Source: Meiothermus sp. Pnk-1 (lineage in GTDB: Bacteria > Deinococcota > Deinococci > Deinococcales > Thermaceae). From it: a stretch of 64,000 nucleotides of DNA. Shown piece after piece: positions 9,621 through 19,261 of the stretch. How positions within the stretch are numbered: the first letter of the stretch is position 1; each line of letters starts with the position of its first letter. Location of the stretch: contig NZ_QKOB01000001.1 in assembly GCF_003226535.1 (NCBI RefSeq), positions 372,001-436,000 of the forward strand. Direction: 5' to 3'. A model generated the notes under the pieces. The model worked only from the letters and a program-made list of their open reading frames with translations, was not told the DNA's origin and ran no database searches. The position numbers were made by a program, and so were the translations under genes.

Positions 9621-10580
9621 ATGAGTGTGAAGGCTGTCACCAGCGACCTCGAGCCCCTCCTGGCCCCATTCGAGGAGCGCCTGCGCGAGCTGGTGTACTC
9701 GGATGTGGAGTTTATCCGCCTGATCGAGGACGACCTGGTGACGGCAGGGGGCAAGCGGATTCGGCCCCGGCTCGCCTTCTTGGCCTCGCGTGCGCTTGGG
9801 GGGGTTCCCTACGAGATGGAATTGGCCCTGGCGGTGGAGCTGTTGCACTCTACGGCGCTTCTTCACGACGACCTGGTAGATGACGCCGAGACCCGCCGCG
9901 GTCACGTGGCTGCTTTTCGCAAGTACGGCAACGCCGTCTCGGTGCTGGCCGGAGATTATCTGCTCTCCAGGCTCCTGTATCTGCTTTCCAGGACTGGGCG
10001 GATGGAACTGGTGTACATGTTCTCCGAGGTGGCCCGCGAACTGGCCGAAGGAGAGGTGCTCCAGTTCCAGATCGCCGCCCTGGGCGAGTACTCTTGGGAG
10101 GCCTACGAACGCATCATCACCGGCAAGACCGCCTCGCTGATGCGCCTGGCCTGCGAGGGGGCGGCGGTGCTGGGCGATGCCCCGGAGGAGTGGCGGCGGG
10201 CCCTGGCGGACTTTGGCCTTTTCTATGGACAGGCTTTCCAGATGCGCGACGACTATCTAGACCTCATGGGGACGCCGGAAACTCTGGGCAAACCCGTCGG
10301 CGGCGATGTGCGTGAGGGTAAACTCACTGCCATCACCCTACGGTTGCTGGACATCTATCCGCAGCAGACCCTAGAGATCGTCCACCGCCGAGGGGTGAAC
10401 CCCGAGGACATCGAGACCTTGCGCAAGCTGGCGGTGGCTTCGGGGGCCGATCGGGAGGTGGTGCGGGCCATCCAGGAGCGGGTAGAGCGAGCCATTGCTG
10501 CCCTTGCGCTGCTGCCGCCTAGCCCCAGCCGAGAAGCCCTCGAGGTCCTAGCCAAGCGGGAGGCCTCGCGCCTGGCCTGA
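9621..10580 (+). CDS. Long-chain polyprenyl diphosphate synthase
   Basis: 319 residues of the trans-prenyltransferase family. GGKRIRPRL and the first aspartate-rich motif DDLVDDAETRRG (Asp83-Asp87) bind the allylic substrate; the second motif QMRDDYLDL near residue 208 binds IPP with Mg. Residues just before the first motif (ELLHSTALLHDD) resemble longer-chain synthases such as heptaprenyl/octaprenyl (menaquinone side chain) rather than FPP synthase. Product length cannot be fixed from sequence alone. It could equally supply GGPP for carotenoids. Confidence 0.88.
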   Translation: MSVKAVTSDLEPLLAPFEERLRELVYSDVEFIRLIEDDLVTAGGKRIRPRLAFLASRALGGVPYEMELALAVELLHSTALLHDDLVDDAETRRGHVAAFRKYGNAVSVLAGDYLLSRLLYLLSRTGRMELVYMFSEVARELAEGEVLQFQIAALGEYSWEAYERIITGKTASLMRLACEGAAVLGDAPEEWRRALADFGLFYGQAFQMRDDYLDLMGTPETLGKPVGGDVREGKLTAITLRLLDIYPQQTLEIVHRRGVNPEDIETLRKLAVASGADREVVRAIQERVERAIAALALLPPSPSREALEVLAKREASRLA

Positions 10581-10646
10581 GGGAGCCTGTCAGGGGCAGG
10601 CGACCGGATCAAGCACCGCTCCGCACCCGCCAGGCAAGCCCGGGGA

Positions 10647-10652
10647 TATAAT
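10647..10652 (+). promoter_or_regulatory. -10 box (TATAAT) for gdhA-gdhB
   Basis: A consensus TATAAT 16 bases before ATG 10669. It overlaps the in-frame ATG at 10651, ruling that codon out as the main start. Confidence 0.55.
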
Positions 10653-10668
10653 GCCCTGCGGTGATGCC

Positions 10669-11949
10669 ATGCTGAGAAATGCTTACCGTCCCCCCGGTGA
10701 ATCCGGGTTGTGGGATCACTTCCTGGAGCGCCTCGAGCGCACCCTGCGGGTGAGCCGGATCCACCCCGAGACCGTCGAGTACCTTACCCACCCCCGAAGA
10801 ACCGTAGAGGTGTCCTTGCCGGTCAAGATGGACGATGGCAAGGTGAGCTTCTTCACCGGCTACCGGGTGGTCCACAACATCAGCAAGGGCACCGCTTGCG
10901 GCGGGGTGCGTTATCACCCCGGGGTCAGTATGGGGCAGACCGCGGGCTTGGCCGCCCTGATGACCCTCAAGGCGGCGGTGTACAACCTTCCCTTCGGTGG
11001 CTCGGCGGGAGGGATTATCGTGAACCCCCGTGCCCTCTCCCGCCGGGAGCTCGAGCGCCTCAGCCGGCGGTATGCCTCCGAGCTGGTCGAGCTGATCGGC
11101 CCGGAGGAGGACGTGCTGGGCCCCGATGTGGGTACCGACGCCCAGGTGATGGCCTGGTTCATGGATACCTATTCCATGAACACCGGTCAGACCGTGCCGG
11201 GAGTGGTCACCGGCAAGCCCGCCACCCTTGGGGGTACTTTGGTCATAGACGACGCCGGAGGGCAGGGGCTGGTGATTTTGCTCGCCGAGCTAGCCCGGCG
11301 CCAGGGCTGGCCACTTCAGGGGGCCACGCTGGCCCTCCAGGGGTTTGGACAGGTTGGCCAGGCTGTGGCGATGGCGGCGGTTCGGGCCGGGCTCAAGGTA
11401 GTGGCGGTCACTACTAGTCGGGGTGGCGTGTACAACCCAGATGGCCTCGATATAGCCGCGCTGGCCGCTTGGCCCCTAGGGCAAACCGGCATCGAGCCCC
11501 CCGCTACCCTGGAGCTAGGACGCTCCATCAGCAACGACGAACTCCTGGCCTTGCCGGTAGACTACTTGGTGCCGGCGGCTATAGAGATGAGCATTCATGC
11601 GGGGAATGCCGCCCACGTAAAGGCCAAGGTTATCGTCGAAGGGGCTAACGGGGCGGTCACCCCCGAGGCCGAAGCCATCCTGCGAGGACGGGGGATTCCC
11701 GTGGTGCCGGACATCCTGGCCGGAGGCGGTGGCCTGGTAGCCAGCTACTTGGAGTGGGTGCAGGACCTCACCATGTTCTTCTGGGAAGAGTCCGAGGTGC
11801 GCGAGCGTCTGCGCGAGTCGGCAGTGGTGGCCTTGGAGAGTGTTTTGGAGCGCAGCGAGAGGTTAGGCGGCGACCTGCGCTTGGGGGCGTACAGCGTCGC
11901 CGTCGAACGGGTAAACGAAGCCAGCCGCCTGCGGGGCGTGTACCCGTGA
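10669..11949 (+). CDS. gdhA: GdhA-type regulatory glutamate dehydrogenase subunit, active-site lysines missing
   Basis: 426 residues, full length for a hexameric GDH, with both dehydrogenase domains and the NAD-domain [13 protein letters not shown]. However the catalytic region has diverged: the RGPAKGGVR lysine is replaced in [17 protein letters not shown] is replaced by FGGSAGGI, and [12 protein letters not shown] by [12 protein letters not shown]. In Thermus thermophilus GdhA is known to be inactive alone and to form a leucine-regulated complex with catalytic GdhB, encoded next door. The same arrangement is present here, gdhB starting 19 bases downstream. Confidence 0.88.
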   Translation: MLRNAYRPPGESGLWDHFLERLERTLRVSRIHPETVEYLTHPRRTVEVSLPVKMDDGKVSFFTGYRVVHNISKGTACGGVRYHPGVSMGQTAGLAALMTLKAAVYNLPFGGSAGGIIVNPRALSRRELERLSRRYASELVELIGPEEDVLGPDVGTDAQVMAWFMDTYSMNTGQTVPGVVTGKPATLGGTLVIDDAGGQGLVILLAELARRQGWPLQGATLALQGFGQVGQAVAMAAVRAGLKVVAVTTSRGGVYNPDGLDIAALAAWPLGQTGIEPPATLELGRSISNDELLALPVDYLVPAAIEMSIHAGNAAHVKAKVIVEGANGAVTPEAEAILRGRGIPVVPDILAGGGGLVASYLEWVQDLTMFFWEESEVRERLRESAVVALESVLERSERLGGDLRLGAYSVAVERVNEASRLRGVYP

Positions 11950-11968
11950 GGCAAGTTTTGGAGTCACC

Positions 11969-13246
11969 ATGAAGAGCGAACCCCTTTCCTATCTATCGAG
12001 CGAGAACATCGGCCCTTGGGAGATCTACCTCGAGCAGGTGGATCGGGTGACGCCCTACTTGGGCAAGCTGGCGGTGCTGGTGGACCACCTCAAGCGGCCC
12101 AAACGCTGCTTGATCGTGGACGTGCCCATCCACCTCGACGACGGCAGCGTAGCCTACTTTGAGGGCTACCGCGTACATCACAACACCGCGCGGGGCCCGG
12201 CTAAGGGTGGGGTGCGCTACCACCCCGACGTGACCCTCTCCGAGGTGATGGCCCTGGCGGCCTGGATGACCATCAAGAATGCGGCGGTGAACCTGCCCTA
12301 TGGTGGGGGTAAGGGCGGGATCCGGGTGGACCCGCGCAAGCTTTCCCCTGCCGAAATCGAGCGCCTGACCCGGCGCTACACCTCTGAGATCGGCATCATC
12401 ATCGGGCCTGATAAAGACATCCCGGCCCCCGACATGGGCACCGGGCCACGCGAGATGGCCTGGATGATGGACACCTACTCCATGAACGTGGGCCGCACTG
12501 CCCCCGGCGTGGTCACGGGCAAGCCGATCTCGGTAGGCGGTTCCCTGGGCCGCCAGGACGCCACGGGGCGCGGGGTGTTCGTAACCGCGGCCGCGGCGGC
12601 GGAGAAGATTGGACTGCCGGTGGAGGGGAGCCGGGTGGTGGTGCAGGGCTTCGGCAATGTAGGGAACGCGGCGGCCCGCATCTTCTACGACGCCGGGGCT
12701 AAGGTGGTGGCCCTCTCCGACGTGACCGGAGCGGTGCGCAACGATGCAGGAATCGATCCTTATGATGTGCTCAAGTGGGTCTCGCTACATGGGGGGGTGC
12801 GCGGCTACCCCAAGGCGGAAGCCATCCCAAGCGCCGAACTTTTCGAGGTGCCTACCGAATTCCTCGTCCCGGCGGCGCTCGAGAAGCAGATCACCGAACA
12901 CAACGCTTGGAAGATTCAGGCCAAGATCATCGCCGAAGGGGCCAACGGCCCCACCACCCCGGCGGCTGATGACATCCTGAACGAACGCGGCATCCTGGTG
13001 GTGCCGGATGTAGTGGCCAACGCCGGTGGGGTCACGGTCTCGTACTTTGAGTGGGTGCAGGATTTCAACTCCTACTTCTGGACCGAGGCCGAGATCAACC
13101 AGAAGCTCGAGCGTATCATGCGCCAGGCCTTCGAGGCGATCTGGCAGGTGGCCCAAGACAAAAAGGTCTCGCTGCGCACCGCCGCCTATATCGTGGCGGC
13201 CACCCGGGTGCTGGAGGCTCGAGCGCTGCGCGGGCTCTACCCTTAA
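11969..13246 (+). CDS. gdhB: Glutamate dehydrogenase catalytic subunit
   Basis: 425 residues with an intact active site: [24 protein letters not shown] (catalytic/substrate lysines) and [13 protein letters not shown], then the coenzyme-binding [14 protein letters not shown]. It interconverts glutamate and 2-oxoglutarate plus ammonia with NAD(P). It is the second gene of the gdhA-gdhB pair, and the partner subunit presumably confers allosteric control. It ends in [10 protein letters not shown], matching the GdhA tail [11 protein letters not shown], which shows that the pair arose by duplication. Confidence 0.95.
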   Translation: MKSEPLSYLSSENIGPWEIYLEQVDRVTPYLGKLAVLVDHLKRPKRCLIVDVPIHLDDGSVAYFEGYRVHHNTARGPAKGGVRYHPDVTLSEVMALAAWMTIKNAAVNLPYGGGKGGIRVDPRKLSPAEIERLTRRYTSEIGIIIGPDKDIPAPDMGTGPREMAWMMDTYSMNVGRTAPGVVTGKPISVGGSLGRQDATGRGVFVTAAAAAEKIGLPVEGSRVVVQGFGNVGNAAARIFYDAGAKVVALSDVTGAVRNDAGIDPYDVLKWVSLHGGVRGYPKAEAIPSAELFEVPTEFLVPAALEKQITEHNAWKIQAKIIAEGANGPTTPAADDILNERGILVVPDVVANAGGVTVSYFEWVQDFNSYFWTEAEINQKLERIMRQAFEAIWQVAQDKKVSLRTAAYIVAATRVLEARALRGLYP

Positions 13247-13307
13247 ACGCCCAGCGTTTGCGAACGCCCTGTGTGCCCCATAGCGTTCGATGTTTTGCCT
13301 TTGGCAT

Positions 13308-13313
13308 TAAGCT
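13308..13313 (+). promoter_or_regulatory. -10 box of leaderless acetyltransferase transcript
   Basis: TAAGCT ends 6 bases before ATG 13320. Confidence 0.45.
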
Positions 13314-13319
13314 AAGGGC

Positions 13320-13913
13320 ATGGTCAAGGACTGGCCCTCCTGCGGCAGGGTGTTGCTCAAGCCCTTCACGGAGGGGCTCACCGAAGAGGAGTGGCGGCGT
13401 TTTTACGAGTGTTTTCGTGACCCGGAGATCGCCGAGTGGAACGGCAGCAAGCCGATCAAGATGCCCCTGTGGTTGTTCAAGCGGGTGGTGATGGGCGAAG
13501 TGAGCCGGGGGGATCGGGTCGGCTACGGCATCCTCGACGAGCGGGGGGAGTGGTTGGGCACCGTCGAGCTGTACGAGATGAGCCGCAGCGAGGCCACCTT
13601 GGGTATCCTGATCGGGGCCAAGGACCGCTGGGGGAAGGGGTACGGCACCGAGGCCGTGCGGGCGGTGCTCGAGTACGCCTTCACCCGGTTGGGCCTGAGC
13701 CGCGTCAAGCTCAAAACCTTCCGCCACAACCTGCGCGCCCAGCGCGCCTTCCAAAAAGCCGGCTTCCGTACCGTCGCGGTGGTTCCGGCAGGGGTACGGC
13801 TGGGCTTCAACTTTGGCGCCCCCCGCCTGGAGGACGTGCTGATGGAGATTACCCGCGAGGAGTGGCTGGCACAGGAGCAGCAGGCGTGTGAGGAGCGGGA
13901 GCGCAAGCTATGA
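13320..13913 (+). CDS. GNAT-family N-acetyltransferase
   Basis: 197 residues of the RimJ/RimL-like GNAT type. The acetyl-CoA pyrophosphate loop is in IGAKDRWGKGYGTEAVRAV (Q/RxxGxG/A-like) and the family tail motif follows (NLRAQRAFQKAGFRTV). It may acetylate a ribosomal protein N-terminus or a small molecule; the substrate is unknown. The stop overlaps the start of the dehydrogenase (ATGA 13910-13913), so both are likely translated from one mRNA. Confidence 0.85.
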   Translation: MVKDWPSCGRVLLKPFTEGLTEEEWRRFYECFRDPEIAEWNGSKPIKMPLWLFKRVVMGEVSRGDRVGYGILDERGEWLGTVELYEMSRSEATLGILIGAKDRWGKGYGTEAVRAVLEYAFTRLGLSRVKLKTFRHNLRAQRAFQKAGFRTVAVVPAGVRLGFNFGAPRLEDVLMEITREEWLAQEQQACEERERKL

Positions 13914-14830
13914 GGCCGGATTCGCTGGTTTTGCTTGTGCCTGAGCGGGCGGCAAAGCACCTGGGAACCCTGCCCGGCTCGGTGGAGGTGGTGTATGTGG
14001 GCCAAGAGGGCGATCTGCCGCCCCGGGCGCTCGAGGCCGAGTTTTTGGTGGCCGGATATAGCCAAAGCCGGATTGCCGAGCTGATCCCCCGGCTGCCCCG
14101 GCTGCGGGTGGTTCAGACCATCTCGGCGGGGGTGGATTGGATTCTTCCGCTCATCCCCCGAGGCGTCACCCTCTGCAACGGCAGCGGGGTCCACGATACC
14201 CCGGTGGCGGAGTGGGTGGTGGCTGCGCTGCTGGCCCTTGCCAAGCGCTTCCCCGACTTCCGCGACTTGCAAAGGGAGGGCTTATGGAAAGCGCAGGCTG
14301 TGGGAGACCTGGAGGGCTCTACCGTGCTCATCCTCGGCTACGGCTCGATTGGGCAAGCGGTGGAAAAGCGTCTGGAAGGTTTTGGGGTGCGCCTGCTGCG
14401 CGTGGCCAGAACCCCCCGCGAGGGCGTCTATGACCTCTCGGCCCTCCCCCACCTACTCCCCCAAGCCGACAGCGTGGTGCTGTTATTGCCCCTCACCAGT
14501 GAGACCAAGGGCGTCGTGGGACGGGATTTCCTGGACCGGATGAAGCCGGGCGCCCTGCTCGTCAACGCCGGGCGGGGTGGGTTGGTGGATACCCCGGCCC
14601 TTATCGAAGCCCTCACCGCGCGGCGCATTCGGGCGGCCCTCGACGTGACCGACCCCGAACCGCTGCCGGAAGGCCACCCGCTATGGGCTTTGCCGGAGGT
14701 GTTCATTACCCCGCACATTGCCGGGGCCTCGCCCCGGCTTTTTGAGCGGGCCTACGCGCTGGTGCGGGAGCAAGTCCGGCGTTACCTGGCCGGGGAGCCG
14801 CTTTTGAACGTAGTTGAGCACGGGTACTGA
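13910..14830 (+). CDS. D-isomer-specific 2-hydroxyacid dehydrogenase
   Basis: 306 residues. The NAD-binding domain has LILGYGSIGQAVEKRL, and the catalytic order is conserved: an arginine in VNAGRGGLVDTPAL, the Asp/Glu region in ALDVTDPEPLPEGHPLW and the histidine in FITPHIAG. It should reduce a 2-keto acid or oxidise a D-2-hydroxy acid. The exact substrate (glyoxylate, phosphoglycerate or other) is not evident; it is shorter than SerA and lacks an ACT domain. Confidence 0.88.
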   Translation: MRPDSLVLLVPERAAKHLGTLPGSVEVVYVGQEGDLPPRALEAEFLVAGYSQSRIAELIPRLPRLRVVQTISAGVDWILPLIPRGVTLCNGSGVHDTPVAEWVVAALLALAKRFPDFRDLQREGLWKAQAVGDLEGSTVLILGYGSIGQAVEKRLEGFGVRLLRVARTPREGVYDLSALPHLLPQADSVVLLLPLTSETKGVVGRDFLDRMKPGALLVNAGRGGLVDTPALIEALTARRIRAALDVTDPEPLPEGHPLWALPEVFITPHIAGASPRLFERAYALVREQVRRYLAGEPLLNVVEHGY

Positions 14831-14839
14831 ACCCAATGC

Positions 14840-16624
14840 TTATCCGACCTGGTTGAGCGCCCTCAGTACAGCCTCGGCGCTGCGCTTGTCCATCCCCGGC
14901 AGCTTGGCCAGCCGCTCCGCGTCCATCGCCTTGAGTTCCTCGAGCGTAGAGAACTGCGCCAGCAAGGCTTCCTTGCGCTTGGGACCGATGCCGGGGATGT
15001 CGTCGAAGACGCTTTTGAGGGCTTTTTGGCTCCTTAGCTTGCGGTGGAACTGGAGGCCGTTGTTGTGGGTCTCGTCGCGCTGAAAGATGAGCAGTTGCAA
15101 GGCTGGGTGGGTGAGGGGGAGCTCGATGGATTTCCCGTTGGGCAGGATCAGGGTCTCCTCGCGTTTGGCCAAGCCCACCAGCGGGATATGCATTCCGGCC
15201 CGCTCGAGCCCCTTCTGTGCGGCCCGCACCTGTCCCAAGCCCCCGTCGATGAGCAGCAGGTCCGGCACGGCCATGCTCGTCGAGAGCGAGCCGGTAAAGC
15301 GCCGGTAGATGGCTTGTTCCATGGCGAAGTAATCATCGGGGCTTTGCGAATCGGTCTTGATCTTCATCCGCCGGTACTCGGCCTTTTTGGGCCGGCCCCC
15401 CTCGAAGACCGTGATCGAGGCCACCGGGCTTTCTCCAAAGAGGTTGCTGATGTCGTACCCTTCGATGCGGTAGGGCCGGGCGGAGAGGCCCAGTACGTCC
15501 TTGAGGGCAGCCAGGCCGGGATGATCTCCCTTGCGCTCGAGCAGGCGCATCTCGGCCTCGAGGGCGGTGCGGGCGTTCTTCTCGGCCAGCTCCAGGAGCC
15601 GGGTTTTGTCGCCGCGCTGGGGAACCCGCACCTCGACCTTTCTCCCCGCTCGGCTGCTGAGAAACTGTGACAGAGCGCCCATGTCCTCGACCTCGCTGGG
15701 CAGCAGCACCAGCGGGGGGAGAGGGGTAGCCTCGAGGTAGTAGTCGCGCAGAAACGCCCACAGAAGTTCCTGGTCGCTGGCCCCGTCTACGCCCTCGATG
15801 AAGCGGCTGTTGCGGCCTAGCATCTGCCCACCGCGCACCTGGTAAAGCTGCACGATGGCGTAGCGCCCGGCCCGGGCCAACCCCAAAAAGTCTAGGTCGC
15901 CTAACTCGGGGTCGTAGGCTTGCTGGGCGGTGCCGAAGAATGAGCGCAAGGACTCGATCTGATCGCGGATCTCGGCGGCCCGTTCAAAGTCCTGGTTGCG
16001 GGCGGCTTGGCGCATCTTGCCCTCGAGGTCCCCCAGCAGCTCGCCCACCTTGCCGTCTAGCACCTGCTCGACTTGCCGCACCATCTCCCGGTAGGCCGCC
16101 GGGTCGGCCTGGCCGATGCAGGGGGCCATACAGCGACCCATCGAGTAGTTGAGACAGGGGGAGCGCCTTTTTTTGAGGGGGAATCCAGAGTTTTTGCGGA
16201 TGGGAAAGATGCGGTCGATGAGGCGTTTGATCCGCCGCACCGCCCCCCCATCGGGAAAAGGCCCCCAGTAGCGGGCCCCGTCGCCCTCCACCCGGCGTAC
16301 GATGAGCAGCATCGGATAGGGTTCATGGGTCAACTTGAGGAAGGGGTAGTGCTTATCGTCCTTCATCAGGACGTTGTAGCGCGGGCGGTGCCGCTTGATC
16401 AGGTTGGCCTCGAGCAGGAGGGCTTCTACCTCGTCGCGGGTGACGATGAACTCGAGACGGTCGGCCTCGCTCGAGATGGCAAGGGCTTTACCCTCGCCGT
16501 GGAAGTAGCTGCCCACCCGGGCTTTAAGGTTTTTAGCCTTGCCCACGTAGATGACCTCTTCTCCCTTCCACCATTGGTAAACCCCCGGAGCCTCGGGCAA
16601 GGGGGGCAAATCCGCCAGGCGCAT
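14840..16624 (-). CDS. uvrC: Excinuclease ABC subunit C
   Basis: 594 residues in full UvrC order: an N-terminal GIY-YIG nuclease ([19 protein letters not shown]), a cysteine-containing linker ([17 protein letters not shown]), the UvrB-binding UVR motif ([15 protein letters not shown]), the RNase H-like nuclease half, and C-terminal helix-hairpin-helix repeats ([31 protein letters not shown]). It makes the dual incisions in nucleotide excision repair with UvrA and UvrB. It is transcribed alone, convergent with the dehydrogenase gene. Confidence 0.96.
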   Translation of the reverse strand: MRLADLPPLPEAPGVYQWWKGEEVIYVGKAKNLKARVGSYFHGEGKALAISSEADRLEFIVTRDEVEALLLEANLIKRHRPRYNVLMKDDKHYPFLKLTHEPYPMLLIVRRVEGDGARYWGPFPDGGAVRRIKRLIDRIFPIRKNSGFPLKKRRSPCLNYSMGRCMAPCIGQADPAAYREMVRQVEQVLDGKVGELLGDLEGKMRQAARNQDFERAAEIRDQIESLRSFFGTAQQAYDPELGDLDFLGLARAGRYAIVQLYQVRGGQMLGRNSRFIEGVDGASDQELLWAFLRDYYLEATPLPPLVLLPSEVEDMGALSQFLSSRAGRKVEVRVPQRGDKTRLLELAEKNARTALEAEMRLLERKGDHPGLAALKDVLGLSARPYRIEGYDISNLFGESPVASITVFEGGRPKKAEYRRMKIKTDSQSPDDYFAMEQAIYRRFTGSLSTSMAVPDLLLIDGGLGQVRAAQKGLERAGMHIPLVGLAKREETLILPNGKSIELPLTHPALQLLIFQRDETHNNGLQFHRKLRSQKALKSVFDDIPGIGPKRKEALLAQFSTLEELKAMDAERLAKLPGMDKRSAEAVLRALNQVG

Positions 16625-16744
16625 AACGCTTAATCCTAGAGGAATCTCAGGGCTCCGGCAACCACATAACGCCCAATCGGGGGAGGAAGTAGGTCGAACT
16701 TACGCCGGTCGCCCATCACCGATCGCTAAACATCCTTTCCCTGC

Positions 16745-16750
16745 TAGACT
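16745..16750 (+). promoter_or_regulatory. -10 box of leaderless transcript (16757 gene)
   Basis: TAGACT ends 6 bases before ATG 16757, with no SD between. Confidence 0.5.
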
Positions 16751-16756
16751 ATTCAC

Positions 16757-17170
16757 ATGAGTGTCGCTCACCCGACCCGCCATCACCACGACGAGATGCT
16801 GTATAAGTCTTGGGTTCAGCTGCTCGAGTGGATGCGCGAGTACGCTGCGGAGAAAGGCGTGCGCTTCGAGAAAGAGTCCGACTTTCCCGACTTCATCTAC
16901 CGCATGGAGCGCCCGTATGAGGTGCCTACCACGATTATGGTGGCTTCCCTGTCAGACGAGGCTGGCGAACCGTTCTTGATCGCCTCGGTTTCCCCGCGCC
17001 ATGCCGAGATGAAGCATATCGCGTTGCGGGTGCCGGGGGCGATGCTGCATTGGCACGCCCACTGGGAAGACGAACGCGGGCTGGTGTTGGGGGGGAAGCT
17101 CCCGCTCGACAAGGCTAAGCTGTACCGCTTGGCAGATCGGGCTCGCGAGGCCAGGGGGCTTCGTTCGTAA
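16757..17170 (+). CDS. Conserved-looking cytosolic protein of unknown function
   Basis: 137 residues with no signal or membrane segment. The N-terminus is His-rich (RHHHDEML), followed by a helix (SWVQLLEWMREYAAEK) and a strand-rich middle (PTTIMVASLSDEAGEPFLIASVSP). A second HWHAHWEDE cluster offers potential metal ligands together with the first. No family was recognised. It has its own leaderless-type promoter, and codon use matches its neighbours, so it is a real gene. Confidence 0.75.
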   Translation: MSVAHPTRHHHDEMLYKSWVQLLEWMREYAAEKGVRFEKESDFPDFIYRMERPYEVPTTIMVASLSDEAGEPFLIASVSPRHAEMKHIALRVPGAMLHWHAHWEDERGLVLGGKLPLDKAKLYRLADRAREARGLRS

Positions 17171-17303
17171 ACTTTCTAGGTCGAGGGGCCGCTCGAGCTT
17201 GCGACCCCCCACCACCAAGCAGGGGGATAGCCCCGAGGGCAGGATTTGCGCGGGACTGCGTTGGGCGCCAAGCTACCGGCGCACTTTTAGCCGCCCGCGG
17301 GGT

Positions 17304-18122
17304 TTACCAGACGGCCATCACCCGCGCGGGCCCACCCGAAGCCCCTTTGTGTTTAGGTCCGCCTACGATGATGGTAGCCCCGCTGGGAGGGACATTGCCC
17401 AGATTGGCCAGGTTCTCCAGGCCGTATTTGCCAGCCGGGAGCACCGTGAGATGGGTTTTGAAATCCTTGGAAGCCCCGAAATCCAGGGAAAGGGTATCTA
17501 CTCCAATGCCCACGACTTCCCGCTCCCGCACCAGGAATTCCGCTGCAGCAGGGCTGAAACCGGGATAGTGCTGCACGCCGGCAGCATCCAGGTTGATATA
17601 GCGCTTGGGATCGCCCACCCGGGATTCCCAGCCGGAGTACATGGCCACGAAGGCCCCAGCCGGCAGCCGTCCGTTCCGGCGCTCCCAGGCTAGAAGGTCG
17701 TCCGGGGTTACCTCGGCATCTGCGTCGCGCTCGGCTTTGGCCTGGATGTTGATCACCGCCAACGGGGCGACGAACCGGCTCACCGGTAGCAGCTCGGCAG
17801 TGGGCCCTCCCTCGGCGAAGTGGGCCGGGGCGTCCATGTGGGTGCCGGTGTGCTCGTCGAGGGTGAGGGTATTCTTGTAAAACCCGTTGTTTTTAACGGT
17901 TACCAAGAGGTCAATCTTCATCTGGGCGGCTCCGGGAAACATCGGGAAGTCCGGGCCGTAGACATGGGTCAGGTCGGCTACGTGGCTGAAACTGCGCCCT
18001 TGCACTTGGGTCTGGGCTCGAGCCGAGATGGCCGCCGTTGCAGCGAGGCCCGCTGCCATGCCCAAGAAGCCACGCCTGGAGAGGGCTTGCCTCACCTGCT
18101 CCATCACGTAAGGTGCGCACAT
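17304..18122 (-). CDS. Tat-exported cyclase-family (kynurenine formamidase-like) metal hydrolase
   Basis: 272 residues with a twin-arginine signal (SRRGFLGMAAGLAATAA) ending near ARAQ. The mature enzyme has the cyclase-family signature HTGTHMDAPAHF, whose His and Asp bind divalent metal, plus VGIGVDTLSLD near the C-terminus. Relatives hydrolyse N-formylkynurenine or other cyclic or amide substrates; the substrate here is unknown. Tat export suggests that it folds and loads metal before secretion. GGGAGGT lies close to ATG 18122; a start at 18104 is possible and keeps the RR motif. Confidence 0.83.
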   Translation of the reverse strand: MCAPYVMEQVRQALSRRGFLGMAAGLAATAAISARAQTQVQGRSFSHVADLTHVYGPDFPMFPGAAQMKIDLLVTVKNNGFYKNTLTLDEHTGTHMDAPAHFAEGGPTAELLPVSRFVAPLAVINIQAKAERDADAEVTPDDLLAWERRNGRLPAGAFVAMYSGWESRVGDPKRYINLDAAGVQHYPGFSPAAAEFLVREREVVGIGVDTLSLDFGASKDFKTHLTVLPAGKYGLENLANLGNVPPSGATIIVGGPKHKGASGGPARVMAVW

Positions 18123-18179
18123 ACCTACCTCCCTAACCTGGAAGCCAGCGAAGAATAATTTTCCAGGTTAGGGGCAAGT

Positions 18180-18605
18180 TTATCGCTTCGGGCTGCGGAT
18201 CAGCAATAGGGCCAAGATGATGAGGGTAAAGGCGATAAAGGCTTGCAAGGGAATGGGAAAGCTAGGGATGTACTCATTGGTGCAGGAGATGGGGCCCTTG
18301 CAGGCGGCGGGGAAATGGTCGGGGAAGCGCTGCTCGAGGTTGTGGCGCAGGCTCACCAGCCAGCCGATCCCCGCAAGCGGCAAGGCGTACAGGCGCACGT
18401 TGTAGTCGCCCCGCCAGGCGGCGATGCCCAAGATCACCGCCAGCGGGTACATGAAGATGCGCTGGTACCAGCAGAGTTCGCAGGGCAAGAAGAGGCGGAT
18501 TTCTGAATAGTACAGGCTTCCCAAGGTAGCGACTAAAGCTACCAGCCAAGCGAAGGCCAGTAGCAGGTTATTGCGCGCCGTGTTGGAGGATTGCTCCGCG
18601 GTCAT
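18180..18605 (-). CDS. Disulfide bond oxidoreductase BdbC/DsbB family
   Basis: 141 residues with four predicted membrane helices. The first external loop holds Cys42-Glu-Leu-Cys45 and the second loop holds Cys102 and Cys108, the four-cysteine arrangement used to reoxidise a DsbA-like thioredoxin and pass electrons to menaquinone. It fits the BdbC size class. No DsbA/BdbD partner is adjacent. It lies just upstream of the 17304-18122 exported enzyme on the same strand. Confidence 0.88.
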   Translation of the reverse strand: MTAEQSSNTARNNLLLAFAWLVALVATLGSLYYSEIRLFLPCELCWYQRIFMYPLAVILGIAAWRGDYNVRLYALPLAGIGWLVSLRHNLEQRFPDHFPAACKGPISCTNEYIPSFPIPLQAFIAFTLIILALLLIRSPKR

Positions 18606-18614
18606 GCCGGTATT

Positions 18615-19256
18615 TTACGCATGCCTGGTGTGACGGCGGTAAGTTGTGAGCACCTCGCCGGGGAACTCGGTAGCCGTGGTACCTAAGCGCAAAAAGCGCG
18701 CGGGATGGATCCGCCCGGTGAGGCTATCCCCGATCCCCTTTCCTCGCTGTTTGGGTTCGACCCCTAGCAAAAGACCGACCCCCTGGTGAACGATCGCCGC
18801 TCCTGCGGGCTGATGGTACAAGTAGGCGATGAAAGCTTGGCCAGCTCCTTTGCGGAGGGCCTTTCCCAAAGCTTGCGCGAAGGGGTAGCGCCACTGGGGG
18901 GCGCCGTAGGCCTCGGTGAGGATCCTGCTCAGCGTCCAAGCCTCCGACCAGGGCACGTGCTCGGCCCAGGTAGCCCGGGCGCTGGGCTGGGTTGTGCACA
19001 GCTCAAAGGCTTCCTGGGGAATGAACCCCGCCCCTCGCACCTCCTCGAGCCGGGGATGATCTTCAGGGAGGATGAAGGCTAGGGGAGCCCCGGTGGAGGC
19101 AAACCGCCTGTCCAACTCTTCCACGGCCGCAGGATCGAAGTCGAAAGCGGCGTTTGCCAGCAATAGCGGAAACTCCGGTTGGAGCAGGTAGCGCACGCCC
19201 CTCACCGCCCCGGCTTCGGCGGCCAGGGGTCGGTAGAGGGAGGGCAGGTCAATCAT
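18615..19256 (-). CDS. Putative GNAT-like acetyltransferase
   Basis: 213 residues. The C-terminal half has a recognisable though weak GNAT acetyl-CoA loop (GVEPKQRGKGIGDSLTGRI) after a strand (GAAIVHQGVGLLLGV); the N-terminal half (LANAAFDFDPAAVEELDRRF) resembles the first lobe of a tandem GNAT fold. The substrate is unknown. It lies 6 bases downstream of ftsY on the same strand, so they are probably co-transcribed. Confidence 0.6.
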   Translation of the reverse strand: MIDLPSLYRPLAAEAGAVRGVRYLLQPEFPLLLANAAFDFDPAAVEELDRRFASTGAPLAFILPEDHPRLEEVRGAGFIPQEAFELCTTQPSARATWAEHVPWSEAWTLSRILTEAYGAPQWRYPFAQALGKALRKGAGQAFIAYLYHQPAGAAIVHQGVGLLLGVEPKQRGKGIGDSLTGRIHPARFLRLGTTATEFPGEVLTTYRRHTRHA

Positions 19257-19261
19257 CGCCC

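Noticed and set aside
10651-10668. ATG 10651 as the gdhA start
   Set aside because: It lies inside the TATAAT -10 box, so it cannot be on the main transcript.
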